DNA from: Paracoccus laeviglucosivorans
Lineage (GTDB): Bacteria; Pseudomonadota; Alphaproteobacteria; Rhodobacterales; Rhodobacteraceae
DNA: 64,000 bases
NCBI RefSeq assembly: GCF_900182695.1
Contig: NZ_FXTK01000014.1
Location: forward strand, 48,648-112,647
Direction of reading: 5' to 3'
Position 1 is the first letter of the stretch, and each line of letters starts with the position of its first letter. Below are positions 35,810 through 46,923 of the stretch, one piece after another. The notes below the pieces were generated by a model. It was not told the origin of the DNA and did not search any database. It saw only the letters and a list, made by a program, of their open reading frames with translations. A program made the position numbers and the translations under genes.

Positions 35810-36909
35810 AACGCCTGCGCATCGCGGTCATCGCGCATCTGCGCCACCCGATCGCTCGCCCCTTTGCGGGCGGTATGGAGGCGCATAGCTGGCACCTCGT
35901 GCGGGGCTTGCAGGCGCGCGGCCATGAGGTGACCCTGTTTGCCGCGGGCGACAGTGATCCTTCCTTGCCGCTGCGCCCGGTGCTGCCGCGTCATTACGAT
36001 GCCGATTATCCATGGCACGATTTTCGCGGGACCGAGCTGCTCAATGCTGCGTTGACCCATTGGCACGGTTCCATGATGCAGGACATCCTATCGGGCGGCT
36101 TCGACATCGTGCACAATAATGGCCTTCATCCCTTGCCCCTGCACACCGCCGCGCGCAACCGGCTGGCCATGCTGACGTCGTTGCACGTCCCCGCCTTTCA
36201 CAGCCTGCAGAAAGCTGTCCGGGAATGCATCGCGCCTTGGTCGCATGTCACTGCCTGCACCGCGCGGCATCTGGCCAGCTACTGGTCGGAGCCACCCCCC
36301 CAGGCGCATATCGTCGCGAACGGGATCGACCTCGCCGACTGGCCCTTTCGTCCCCATGGCAATGGCGAAGCGGTCTGGGCCGGTCGGATCACGCCCAACA
36401 AGGGCACGCATCTGGCCATCGCCGCGGCCCGTCGAACCGGCATGGCCCTGACCCTGTTCGGCGCGATCGAGGATTGGGGTTACTTCCGGGACCATATCCG
36501 CCCTGTCCTGAAGGGCCCTGTCCGCTACGGCGGGCACCTGACCAGCCGCGATCTTGCGGCGCAGATCGGCAAGGGCTCGGTCGCGCTCTTCACGCCGCTT
36601 TGGGACGAGCCCTTCGGCTTGGCCGCCATCGAAGCCATGGCCTGCGGCCTGCCCGTGGCCGCAATCCGCAACGGCGCGGTGCCCGAGGTGATCGGCGCCG
36701 CAGGATGCTATGTAGCGGCGGATGAGACTGCTCTTGCCACGTCGATCGACAGCGCCGTCACCATCCCGCGCCTGGTGCCGCGCGCAAGAGTCGAGCGGCT
36801 GTTCACGCTTGATCGCATGCTGAGGAACTATGAGGCGCTCTATCAATGCGCGATAGACGGACAGGGCAGCTGGTCCAGATCGAATGCCGATCTATCAAGC
36901 GCGCTCTGA
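35806..36909 (+). CDS. Family 4 glycosyltransferase
   Basis: A 367-residue GT4 enzyme: N-terminal PFAGGMEAHSWHLVRGLQAR, IVANGIDLADWP, WAGRITPNKGTHLAI and the EX7E-type site PLWDEPFGLAAIEAMACGLP. The GTG start overlaps the upstream stop by four bases. It is the last gene of the operon. Sugar donor and product are unknown; similar enzymes use UDP- or GDP-sugars. Confidence 0.87.
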   Translation: MKRLRIAVIAHLRHPIARPFAGGMEAHSWHLVRGLQARGHEVTLFAAGDSDPSLPLRPVLPRHYDADYPWHDFRGTELLNAALTHWHGSMMQDILSGGFDIVHNNGLHPLPLHTAARNRLAMLTSLHVPAFHSLQKAVRECIAPWSHVTACTARHLASYWSEPPPQAHIVANGIDLADWPFRPHGNGEAVWAGRITPNKGTHLAIAAARRTGMALTLFGAIEDWGYFRDHIRPVLKGPVRYGGHLTSRDLAAQIGKGSVALFTPLWDEPFGLAAIEAMACGLPVAAIRNGAVPEVIGAAGCYVAADETALATSIDSAVTIPRLVPRARVERLFTLDRMLRNYEALYQCAIDGQGSWSRSNADLSSAL

Positions 36910-36951
36910 TGGTTGCACAGGTAATCTAGTCGGCTGCCGGACTGGCCGCCT

Positions 36952-37155
36952 TTATTCTGCCGGTGCCTGGCCTTCGACGCGCCCGCCATCGGGGGCAGTC
37001 ACGCTGGCCGGATCCTCTTGCTGTTCATCGGCGTGCCAGAACTGCCGCATGACAAAGAAGCCCACCACAAGAACCGCCAGGACGATGACGGTTCGGACAA
37101 GCCCCTGACCCGCACCACGCGGTGGCCTGCTCGGCTGGAGATCGGGATTTTGCAA
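36952..37155 (-). CDS. Small single-pass membrane protein
   Basis: TTG 37155 preceded by AAGGAGAGG gives a 67-residue protein: polar N-terminus (LQNPDLQPSRPPRGAGQG), one membrane helix (VRTVIVLAVLVVGFFVM), then an acidic tail. No family recognised. It is divergent from katE (178 bp between starts). The TTG start is chosen because it is the only one with a good ribosome binding site. Confidence 0.5.
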   Translation of the reverse strand: MQNPDLQPSRPPRGAGQGLVRTVIVLAVLVVGFFVMRQFWHADEQQEDPASVTAPDGGRVEGQAPAE

Positions 37156-37252
37156 GCTGCCTCTCCTTCTTAACGTTCGGACAGCCGCATTGCCGGGAGG
37201 CCGTTCCCTTGCCTTGCCACAAAGGCGGCCCGGACTGACAAATGTATATCTG

Positions 37253-37278
37253 GGAACGATGCCGATTTGCGCTTGGTT
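37253..37278 (+). promoter_or_regulatory. EcfG-type promoter upstream of katE
   Basis: GGAAC at 37253-37257, 17 bp, GGTT at 37275-37278; about 55 bp before the catalase start. Large catalases are typical EcfG targets. Confidence 0.6.
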
Positions 37279-37332
37279 GACCCGGCAGGCGGGGGTTCCC
37301 GCGCAGTCCACCCAGACGCATGAGGCAAACAG

Positions 37333-39384
<2,052 letters not shown>

Positions 39385-39429
39385 GCGTGAACCGCCTGCC
39401 GCTTGTCCAACTGGACGCAAGGACCTAAG

Positions 39430-39943
39430 GCGCGCGCCGCGTCTGGCGTGATGTTCTCGAGGAGGGGCTGGCCTGCGGGCTTCCACCCTGATCGAACGCT
39501 TGATGCAGCTCAATGCCCTACGGGCCCGGCTCAGGCGCCGCGTAACACCGAAGGAAGATGGGGAACGCTCAGTCATCGCCGACACCATTCTGGACCGTGA
39601 CTTTCAAGCCGACCAGCCAAGCCAGAAGTGGCAGGCCGATTTTACCTATATCTGGACCGCTGAAGGCTGGCTTTACGTCGCTGTTGTGCTTGACCTGTTT
39701 TCCCGCCGGCGGTAGGCTGGTACATAAAGGCAGATCGAGATGCCTTACTGGTTATGGATGCGCTGATGATGGCCGTCTGGCGGCGCAGCAAAGCCGATGC
39801 CCTGCTTCATCATTCGGACCAAGGATCGCAATACACAAGCGAGCGGTTTCAATGGCTTCTGGCTGGCAATGGTATTACCTGCTCGATGAGCCGTGCGGGT
39901 AACGTCTGGGATAATTCGGCAATGGAGAGCTTTTTCAACGCTG
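39430..39943 (+). pseudogene. IS3-family transposase OrfB remnant (frameshifted)
   Basis: Pieces of an IS3 OrfB in several frames: RRVWRDVLEEGLACGL, then IERLMQLNALRARLRRR, WQADFTYIWTAEGWLYVAVV (first Asp), and after another shift near 39710 VMDALMMAVWRRSKADALLH, HHSDQGSQYTSERFQ and RAGNVWDNSAMESFF, where it stops. Both ends are missing and at least two frameshifts are present. It is a different IS3 subgroup from the copy at 3.4 kb. Confidence 0.8.
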
Positions 39944-40265
39944 GCGGTACTCTATCGTTTCGGTCCGTCGCGCAGGTCCGCGAAATGGCGCTGGCTTAGT
40001 CTCGGCGCAACACTGGCGACTGTCTTGTGGATCGCCGCCTCGTTGGGTTTTTCGGCCTATGCGGCCAATTTTGGTAGTTATACCGAAACCTATGGCACCT
40101 TGGCCGGGGTCATCATCCTGCTGACTTGGCTGTGGCTTTCGGCCTATGTCATCCTTGCCGGGGCCGAACTGAACGCGGAGATTGAGCAGCAGACCACTCG
40201 CGACACCACGACCGGCATCGCCAAGCCCATGGGACAGCGCGGTGCGGTGAAGGCCGACACACCGC
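39943..40265 (+). pseudogene. YihY/UPF0761-family membrane protein, C-terminal fragment
   Basis: After the IS3 remnant the frame reads LAVLYRFGPSRRSAKWRWLS, then SLGFSAYAANFGSYTETYGT, LAGVIILLTWLWLSAYVILA and GAELNAEIEQQ, the characteristic end of YihY/RBN-type inner-membrane proteins. The N-terminal ~170 residues are missing, evidently lost with the transposon. Confidence 0.8.
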
Positions 40266-40269
40266 CGCC

Positions 40270-40720
40270 CAATTTGCAGCCACGCCAGCCATTGCCACAA
40301 GTTTCTGCTCGTAGGTGGCAAGCGCGGCAGCCGGATCATGGGTGATCAGCAGCACTGCCCCGCCGCGATGGGTACGGGCAAGCGGCCCCGCCAGCATCTC
40401 GTCGCGCAGGTCCGGATCGAGGCCTGCCGTCGGCTCGTCCGCGATCAGCAGGGCGGGGCCGCGAGCGGTGGCGATAACCAGCAGCGCGCCGCGCCATCCC
40501 GCCCGCAAGCTGATGCAGATACAGCCGCGACATCGCGGGACCGCAGATGCCGACCGTCGACGCCACCTGCCGCCGGATCCGCGCAAGCGGGTCCAGATGG
40601 CTGATTTGCTGCGGCATGAGGGATCGCATGGCCCAGCTCGATTTCCGAAAGGTTCGCGCTGATGATACCGCGTGCCACCAGCGACAGGCTCATTGTGATA
40701 CCGCCAGCCAGCGCGGACCA
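40270..40720 (-). pseudogene. ABC-transporter ATPase fragment, frameshifted
   Basis: On the minus strand, in alternating frames: QQISHLDPLARIRRQVAS, RLYLHQLAGGMARR (signature-like LAGG), GPALLIADEPTAGLDPDL (Walker B) and GGAVLLITHDPAAALATYEQ (switch histidine). This matches peptide/nickel-type ABC ATPases (Dpp/Nik family). Walker A is absent and frames change at least twice. A nearby stretch (MSLSLVARGIISANLSEIEL) may be a remnant of a neighbouring permease. Confidence 0.72.
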
Positions 40721-40967
40721 GAAAAGTGCAAAAAAAACTCACGCAACGCGCTCGCCTTCGCAGCGCAGCTGCTCGTGCACTGTCGCGGCCTTTGAGCGCA
40801 TCCGCGCGTCCAAATCATCAGCGGAGATGGTTATGGCATCTTCAGGGGTTGCTTCAGTGGGACAGAACCCCAGAGCCGTCGGCCTTGTTCATGGGGTTTT
40901 ACCGCCTTTGCGGCCCACAGCTTGGACCTGATGAGGCATTTTTGCCTGGCTCCGGGCCTTCCGCGCG

Positions 40968-42782
40968 CTAACCCGTCCGGGTGCAGATCAGGGTATTCAG
41001 AACGGGGATCAGCGAATCCGTGCGAAATGGTTTCTCGACGATGGGCGTATCGGTGAATTCCTGTGGCAACTGGTCCCTGCCATAGCCCGACACAAAACAG
41101 AACGGGATGCCGCGCCCGCGCAAGGCGGCGGCGACTTCATCCACGCGCTCGCCGCCCAGATTGCCGTCCAAAAGCGCGATATCGATCTGGGCCGTCTGAA
41201 CATGCGCCAAGGCCTGACGCACCGAGCGCGCGACGTTGATCGCCCCGACTCCGGCGTTTTGCAGCTCTTGTCGGATATCCATCGCCACCAACGGCTCGTC
41301 CTCGATCACCAAAACTCGCGATCCGGCGATGCTGCCGACGGGAAGCGGAGCAGCAGCAGCAACCTCCTCTGCGCCGCTGGCTCGGGGCGGATGTTTCAGA
41401 TCGGCGATCGGCAGGCTGAATTTCCACACGACTCCGGTGGGCAACCATTCGACAACAGCGCCTTCGTCCTCAACCGCGCCGGCGGCGATCAATGCGCTGC
41501 CGAAGCCGGTTTTTCCGGGCGCGGTGACGCTTGGGCCGCCCTGTTCCTGCCAAATCAGCCTGACCCAGTCCCCTTGCACCTGCCATGTCAGGCTGATGCG
41601 TCCGTCGGGGGCGGACAAGGCGCCGTATTTCGTCGCGTTCGTGCCCAGTTCATGCAGGCAAAGCGCCATGCGCAGCGCGCCTTCGGGCGAAAGCTGCACC
41701 GCAGGACCGTTGCGGTCCAGACGCTGCGGATCCAATGTGCCAAGCCGGATCTGTTCATCGACAAGCTGATCCAAAGACGCGCTTTCCCACGTCATGTCCG
41801 ATAAAAGCGCATGGGCGCGGGCTAGCGCCTGCAGCCGACCGTCAAAGCTGGAGGCGAAACCAGCCAGATCGCCGCTTTGGCGCAGGGTTTGGCGCGCGAT
41901 GGCCTGCACATTGGCCAGCGTGTTCTTGACGCGGTGGTTCAGTTCTCCGACCAAAAGCATGCGCAGCTTTTCGGCCCGCCGCCGTTCAGTCACGTCAAGC
42001 AGTTGCAAGGACAGCGAGACCTGCCCCGTCGCGCCATGTAGGACCGAGCCATAAACCTCGCAGCACAGGTCCTGACCCGCGATATCGGTCAGTTCGAACT
42101 CGGCCCGGTGCTGCGGTTCGGCCCGGCCGATGCTGATCCAGTCCAACAGCACTTGGATCGCGGCGGCGGGCAGCCAGCTTTGTCCGGACAGCGATCGCCC
42201 GGTGATCTGGCTGGCCGACAGCCCGAACAAACGCTCAGCCCCTTTCGACCAGCTTTCGACGCGCAAAGACGGGTCGAGCTCGATCAATGCGACCGGGGAA
42301 TTGTCGGCATGTGCTTTCAGCTGGCGGATCGCCCGGTCGCGATGGTCGGCCAGCATGCGCAACTCGTCGCGCTGGCGCTGCAACTGACTGGCCTGTCTGC
42401 CGATGCGGAAAAAGATCTCGGCCTTTGATTTGAGAATGACCGGGTTTAGCGGCTTGAAGATAAAGTCGACGGCTCCGGCCTCATATCCGCGAAAGCGGCG
42501 CTGTTCGTCCCGGTCTGCGGCGGTCAGGAAAATGATGGGAATATCGCGCGTGCGTTCCGCGCCCCGCATCAGTTCAGCCAGTTCGAACCCGTCGATATCG
42601 GGCATCTGCACATCCAGCAGCGCCAGCGCATAGGGATGGATCAGCATCAGCTCCAACGCCTGTTGCGCCGACTGGGCCAGATCGACGATCAGCCCATTGC
42701 GTCGCAGCACGGCCTCGACCGCCAGCAGGTTTTCGTGGATATCGTCCACGATCAGCACCCTGATCGGATCATTCTGCATCAT
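40968..42782 (-). CDS. REC-PAS-HWE kinase-REC hybrid signalling protein
   Basis: A 604-residue cytosolic protein. An N-terminal receiver (D57 in LLDVQMPDIDG) is followed by a coiled stretch, a PAS domain (~160-270), the HWE phosphoacceptor VGELNHRVKNTLANVQAIAR (H283), an ATPase domain with LHELGTNATKYGALSAPDGR, and a C-terminal receiver (VLVIEDEPLVAMDI, LLDGNLGG). It is last in an operon with CheR and a large hybrid kinase; its start overlaps the cheR end. Likely role: integrating signals into the general stress phosphorelay. Confidence 0.9.
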   Translation of the reverse strand: MMQNDPIRVLIVDDIHENLLAVEAVLRRNGLIVDLAQSAQQALELMLIHPYALALLDVQMPDIDGFELAELMRGAERTRDIPIIFLTAADRDEQRRFRGYEAGAVDFIFKPLNPVILKSKAEIFFRIGRQASQLQRQRDELRMLADHRDRAIRQLKAHADNSPVALIELDPSLRVESWSKGAERLFGLSASQITGRSLSGQSWLPAAAIQVLLDWISIGRAEPQHRAEFELTDIAGQDLCCEVYGSVLHGATGQVSLSLQLLDVTERRRAEKLRMLLVGELNHRVKNTLANVQAIARQTLRQSGDLAGFASSFDGRLQALARAHALLSDMTWESASLDQLVDEQIRLGTLDPQRLDRNGPAVQLSPEGALRMALCLHELGTNATKYGALSAPDGRISLTWQVQGDWVRLIWQEQGGPSVTAPGKTGFGSALIAAGAVEDEGAVVEWLPTGVVWKFSLPIADLKHPPRASGAEEVAAAAPLPVGSIAGSRVLVIEDEPLVAMDIRQELQNAGVGAINVARSVRQALAHVQTAQIDIALLDGNLGGERVDEVAAALRGRGIPFCFVSGYGRDQLPQEFTDTPIVEKPFRTDSLIPVLNTLICTRTG

Positions 42783-43629
42783 AGGCTCCTGTCAAACTGG
42801 TGCGCCGCCAGATGCGTTCTTCGTCGTTGAAACTGGCATAGCATTCCGAACGCTCGGAGAAGCGCAGGGTTTCATGTTGCCCCAGACCCAGAAATCCGCC
42901 GCGCACCAGCGAGTCTGAAAACAGCCGAAAGGCGCGGTTCTGCAACGTTTGGTCGAAATAGATCAGCACGTTGCGGCAGGAAATCAGGTGAACCTCGGAA
43001 AAGACCTCATCCGTCGCAAGGTCGTGTTCGGAAAAGACGACACGATTTTTCAGGCTGCGGTCGAAGACGGCCCGACCATAGGCGGCGGTGTAATGGTCGC
43101 TGAGCGATCCTCGGCCACCCGCAAGCTGATAATTCCGGGAAAATTCCTGCATGTGTTCGATATCCCAGACACCCGCCTGCGCACGGGCAAGGGCACGGCG
43201 GTTGATCTCTGTCGCGTAAAGAACAGTGCGGTCAAGCAGGCCCTCTTCTCGCAGCAGGATCGCCAGCGAATACAGTTCTTCGCCATTGGCGCAGCCCGCC
43301 ACCCAGACCTTGACCGAGGCGAAGGTGCGCAGATGCGGCACCACCTGTTCGCGTAGCACCCGGTAATATTCGGGGTCGCGAAAGAACGCGCTGACCTGCA
43401 CGGTCATGGCGTCGATCACCTCGGCCAGAACCTGCGGTTCATGCAGCAGACGCCGCTGCGCATCCGATGTGGTATCGCAGTCCAGCCGCTGTCGCACGAC
43501 CTCGACGCGCCGCCGCAACGAGGCGCGGGAATACGATCGGAAGTCATAGTGATACCGCCGGTGCAGCGCCTCAAGAAACAGGTCCAGCTCGATGTCTTCC
43601 ATGGCATCAGCCCGTATCGGCGCGGTCAT
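42769..43629 (-). CDS. CheR-type protein methyltransferase
   Basis: The 286-residue protein has the CheR N-terminal helical domain (FLEALHRRYHYDFRSYSRAS) and the SAM-binding domain (VKVWVAGCANGEELYSLAIL at ~107-126, ISCRNVLIYFDQ). CheR methylates glutamates of chemoreceptors; here no receptor, CheB or CheW is adjacent, and it lies between two hybrid kinases with overlapping ends. It therefore more likely modifies a signalling protein outside chemotaxis; this is inference. Confidence 0.9.
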   Translation of the reverse strand: MTAPIRADAMEDIELDLFLEALHRRYHYDFRSYSRASLRRRVEVVRQRLDCDTTSDAQRRLLHEPQVLAEVIDAMTVQVSAFFRDPEYYRVLREQVVPHLRTFASVKVWVAGCANGEELYSLAILLREEGLLDRTVLYATEINRRALARAQAGVWDIEHMQEFSRNYQLAGGRGSLSDHYTAAYGRAVFDRSLKNRVVFSEHDLATDEVFSEVHLISCRNVLIYFDQTLQNRAFRLFSDSLVRGGFLGLGQHETLRFSERSECYASFNDEERIWRRTSLTGAYDAE

Positions 43630-46600
43630 CGCGGCATCCAGACGCGGGTCAGCGACAATAGCTTGCCCACCTCAATCGGCTTGGCCAGATAATCGTTCGC
43701 CCCAGCCTCCAGGCATTGCTGCTGGTCATCTGCCATCGCCTTGGCGGTCAGCATGATGATCGGCAAGGACCGCCAGCGGTCGATCTTGCGGATTTCGCGC
43801 GTCGCCGTCAGACCGTCCATTTCCGGCATCATCACATCCATCAGCACCAGATCGACCGGGGCACCACCGCCATCCGCGGCGCGGCCCAGCACCTCCAGCG
43901 CCTCGCGCCCGTTGCGCGCCACCTGCAACCTGACACCATGCGGTTCAAAGATACCGGTCAGAGCATAGACATTGCGGATGTCATCCTCGACGATCAGGAT
44001 ATTGCGCCCATCCAGCAGGTTGTCGCGCGACAGCGATGTGGCCAGCATTTCGCGCTGGCGCGGCGGCAGGTCCGAGACCACCTGATGCAGGAATAGGGTC
44101 ACTTCGTCGATCAGCCGCTCGGGCGATTTTGCGCCTTTGATGATAATGGATTTAGAATAGCGGCGCAGGCGCAATTCTTCGTCCGCATCCATTTCGCGGG
44201 CGGTATAGATGATGACGGGGGGAAAGGGCGTATCGTTGCCGGCATCCAGCTGTGCCAGAACGTCAAACCCCGAGGCATCTGGCAGCGTCATATCCAGTAC
44301 GATGCAGTCAAAGCTGCTGTCACGACAGGCCGCAACCGCCTGTGCAGCGGTCGAGGCCCCGACCGTCTGCACGACGTCAGTGCCCAGCAGCGCCTGCAGG
44401 CCCTGAAGCTGGGCGGGGTCATCCTCGACGATCAGAACGCGGCGCACCGGACGCGATCCCCGGTCACCCAGATTGCGGATCACATTGCTCAACACCTGAC
44501 GTTCGACCGGCTTCAACAGATAGCCTGTCGCGCCTTGGCTTAACGCCTCGCGGGTAAAATCTGTAGCCGACACGACATGCACCGGAATATGGCGGGTCGC
44601 AATGTCGCGCTTCAGCCGGTCCAGCACTGACAGGCCGGTATGGTCGGGCAGACCCATGTCCAGAATGATGGCTTGCGGGGCAAAGTGATGCGCCGCCCAT
44701 ACAGCACCATCCGCCGTTCCCACCACCACGGCGCGGAAATCCAGCTCATGCGCAATTTCGACCATCAGCCGAGCAAAGGCAGGATCGTCTTCGGCAATTA
44801 GAATGACGGGATCGCCGGGCTGGATGCGGTCCCGGTCATCTGTGACGCCCGCAAGCCCCGCCAGCGGTGCGGTCAACGCGGTCTGGGGCAGGGGCGCAGC
44901 GGGGGCAGGCGACGGGTGCAGGGGCAGGGCGGATGCGGATTCGGCGCTCGTCAAAGGCAGGTGCAGCGTGAAGGTGCTGCCCCGTCCCGGCGCGCTGTCC
45001 AGCGTGATGTGACCGCCCAGCAAATCGGCCAACTCGCGCGAAATGGAAAGCCCCAGCCCCGTGCCGCCATATTTGCGCGAAATAGTGCCATCGGCCTGCC
45101 TGAACGCGTCAAAGACGGCGGATTGTTCGGATGTTGCGATGCCGATGCCGGTATCGCGTACGGAAAACGCGATTTCGGCTGCCGTCGCAGTCACGCCCAA
45201 GGTCACGCGGCCCCGTTCGGTGAATTTCAGCGCATTGGACAGAAAGTTTCGCAGAATCTGCTCAAGTCGCTGTGGGTCTGTCTGCAATTCGGGCAGGTCG
45301 GGCTGCTGATCGACCTGCAGCGCAAGGCCTTTTTCGCGCGCCTGAATTTCGAATTTCCGCAGCAGGCGGCTGGCGATCAACGCGGGCGAAACGGTTTCGC
45401 GCACCACGTCAAGCCGTCCCGCCTCGATCTTGGCAAGATCAAGGATGTCGTTGATCAGCGCCAACAGATCCTGTCCCGAGGCCTCGATGGTTTCGGCCCA
45501 GCGAACCTGTTCGTCGCTGAGGTTGCCGCCCCGGTTTTCTGCCATCAGCCGCGCCATGATCAGCAGTGCGTTCAGGGGCGTGCGTAATTCATGCGACATA
45601 TTGGCGACGAATTCCGATTTATAGCGGCTTTCGCGGGCCAGTGCTTCGGATTGGCCCATCAGCTCGCGCCGCGAGCGCGCCAGTGCATCGCGCTGTTCCT
45701 CAAGCTGCTGCGTCTGGCTTTCCAGCGCGGCGTTTTGCTGCTCAAGCTCGCTTTGCTGGTTGGAGAGGCGACGCTCGCTGTCCTGCAGGGCGCGGGTCTG
45801 TTCGGCCAGTTCCTCATTGCTTGCGGCCAGTTCTTCGGTATGGCTGCGCAGCTCTTCGGCCTGTTTCTGGGTTTCCTCAAGCAATTCGCGCAGATGTTCG
45901 CGGTATTGCGCGGATTTCAGGGCGATGCCGATCTTGTCGCGCAGGCTGTCAAGCAATTGCAGCGTGGCCTCATTCGGCGCGTGATCCAGCCCGAATTCGA
46001 CAATACCATTCCTGTTCGTGCCGTCGCTGATGGGGACCAGAACCGAACATGCGCTGCTGCCCCGCATTAAGCCGCTGCTCCAAGCCAGAGCGGTGTCGGG
46101 ACATGCCGTCAGCACCAGCACCCTGTCCTGATCCAGCGCGCGGCGCAAATGGTCCTGCGACATGGTCTGGGCCACCTGTGCCGGATCGACCCCCCAAGTC
46201 GCCAGACGTCGCAAGCCATGCCCGTCGCGATGATACAGCACCGCCGCCCGGGCGTTCAGCAATTCCGAAACAATGCGTGTTGCATTTTCGGCCACTTCGG
46301 CCAGTGACTGTTCGCCCTGTAGCACCCGCGCAGTTTCGACCTGTCCGCGATTGACCCAGGCCGCCTGCCCAAGCGTTTTCCGGCTGCGGATCAAGATGCT
46401 GCCGACCCCGCCCAGCATCAGCATGACGACGGAAACAAGGCTGCGGTTTACGATGGCGATATGCGGCGATACGCCATCCTTGGCCAGAAAAAAGCCCGCG
46501 GCAGTGGCAAGGACCAGCACACAGGCCACGACCGGCGGAATGACGGGGCGTGAGGTCGCGAATGACATCAACAGCGGCAAAAGATAGAAAAGCCAAATCG

Positions 46601-46694
46601 CGGTACCAAGGGGGAAGGCTGTGTCCAGCACGAACACTATCGCAGCCAGCGCGACGACAAGAACAAGCGGCGCATCCCGTGAAATCGACTTCAT
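43626..46694 (-). CDS. Membrane hybrid histidine kinase with GAF and three receiver domains
   Basis: About 1022 residues from ATG 46694. Three to four N-terminal membrane segments (~10-100) of DUF4118/MASE-like appearance are followed by a GAF-like domain (~130-270) and a long coiled coil (~275-350). The HisKA phosphoacceptor is in ANMSHELRTPLNALL (H368), the HATPase N-box in LSNALKFTERG. Three receivers follow (~625-745 VILIAEDDPAF, ~752-870 VLIVEDDPAQ, ~895-1015 ILIVEDDIRN with LMDVMMPEMDG). It heads a three-gene operon with cheR and a second hybrid kinase. A near-perfect EcfG promoter lies upstream. Confidence 0.9.
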   Translation of the reverse strand: MKSISRDAPLVLVVALAAIVFVLDTAFPLGTAIWLFYLLPLLMSFATSRPVIPPVVACVLVLATAAGFFLAKDGVSPHIAIVNRSLVSVVMLMLGGVGSILIRSRKTLGQAAWVNRGQVETARVLQGEQSLAEVAENATRIVSELLNARAAVLYHRDGHGLRRLATWGVDPAQVAQTMSQDHLRRALDQDRVLVLTACPDTALAWSSGLMRGSSACSVLVPISDGTNRNGIVEFGLDHAPNEATLQLLDSLRDKIGIALKSAQYREHLRELLEETQKQAEELRSHTEELAASNEELAEQTRALQDSERRLSNQQSELEQQNAALESQTQQLEEQRDALARSRRELMGQSEALARESRYKSEFVANMSHELRTPLNALLIMARLMAENRGGNLSDEQVRWAETIEASGQDLLALINDILDLAKIEAGRLDVVRETVSPALIASRLLRKFEIQAREKGLALQVDQQPDLPELQTDPQRLEQILRNFLSNALKFTERGRVTLGVTATAAEIAFSVRDTGIGIATSEQSAVFDAFRQADGTISRKYGGTGLGLSISRELADLLGGHITLDSAPGRGSTFTLHLPLTSAESASALPLHPSPAPAAPLPQTALTAPLAGLAGVTDDRDRIQPGDPVILIAEDDPAFARLMVEIAHELDFRAVVVGTADGAVWAAHHFAPQAIILDMGLPDHTGLSVLDRLKRDIATRHIPVHVVSATDFTREALSQGATGYLLKPVERQVLSNVIRNLGDRGSRPVRRVLIVEDDPAQLQGLQALLGTDVVQTVGASTAAQAVAACRDSSFDCIVLDMTLPDASGFDVLAQLDAGNDTPFPPVIIYTAREMDADEELRLRRYSKSIIIKGAKSPERLIDEVTLFLHQVVSDLPPRQREMLATSLSRDNLLDGRNILIVEDDIRNVYALTGIFEPHGVRLQVARNGREALEVLGRAADGGGAPVDLVLMDVMMPEMDGLTATREIRKIDRWRSLPIIMLTAKAMADDQQQCLEAGANDYLAKPIEVGKLLSLTRVWMPR

Positions 46695-46759
46695 TTCCCT
46701 CAATCCGCCTGCTGGCCGTTCTGATCGGCCTTTATTTTGATGCTGTATGTGCGCGTTCT

Positions 46760-46784
46760 AACGCATGGGGCAAGGACGAGTTCC
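46760..46784 (-). promoter_or_regulatory. EcfG-type promoter of the hybrid kinase-cheR operon
   Basis: On the minus strand GGAAC (plus 46780-46784), 16 bp, CGTT (plus 46760-46763), a full match to the consensus, 66 bp before the start. Confidence 0.7.
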
Positions 46785-46923
46785 GCGCCATCCGGAAAAT
46801 GCCGATGCTGCGGTGTTTCTGCCTGTCCGGATGGGCTGTAACGACCAGGATTGCCGCATACCGGCCCCTTGTGCCGGGCGGGTATTGCGGGCATGTCTGA
46901 CGGATAACATCCGAGGACCGGCC

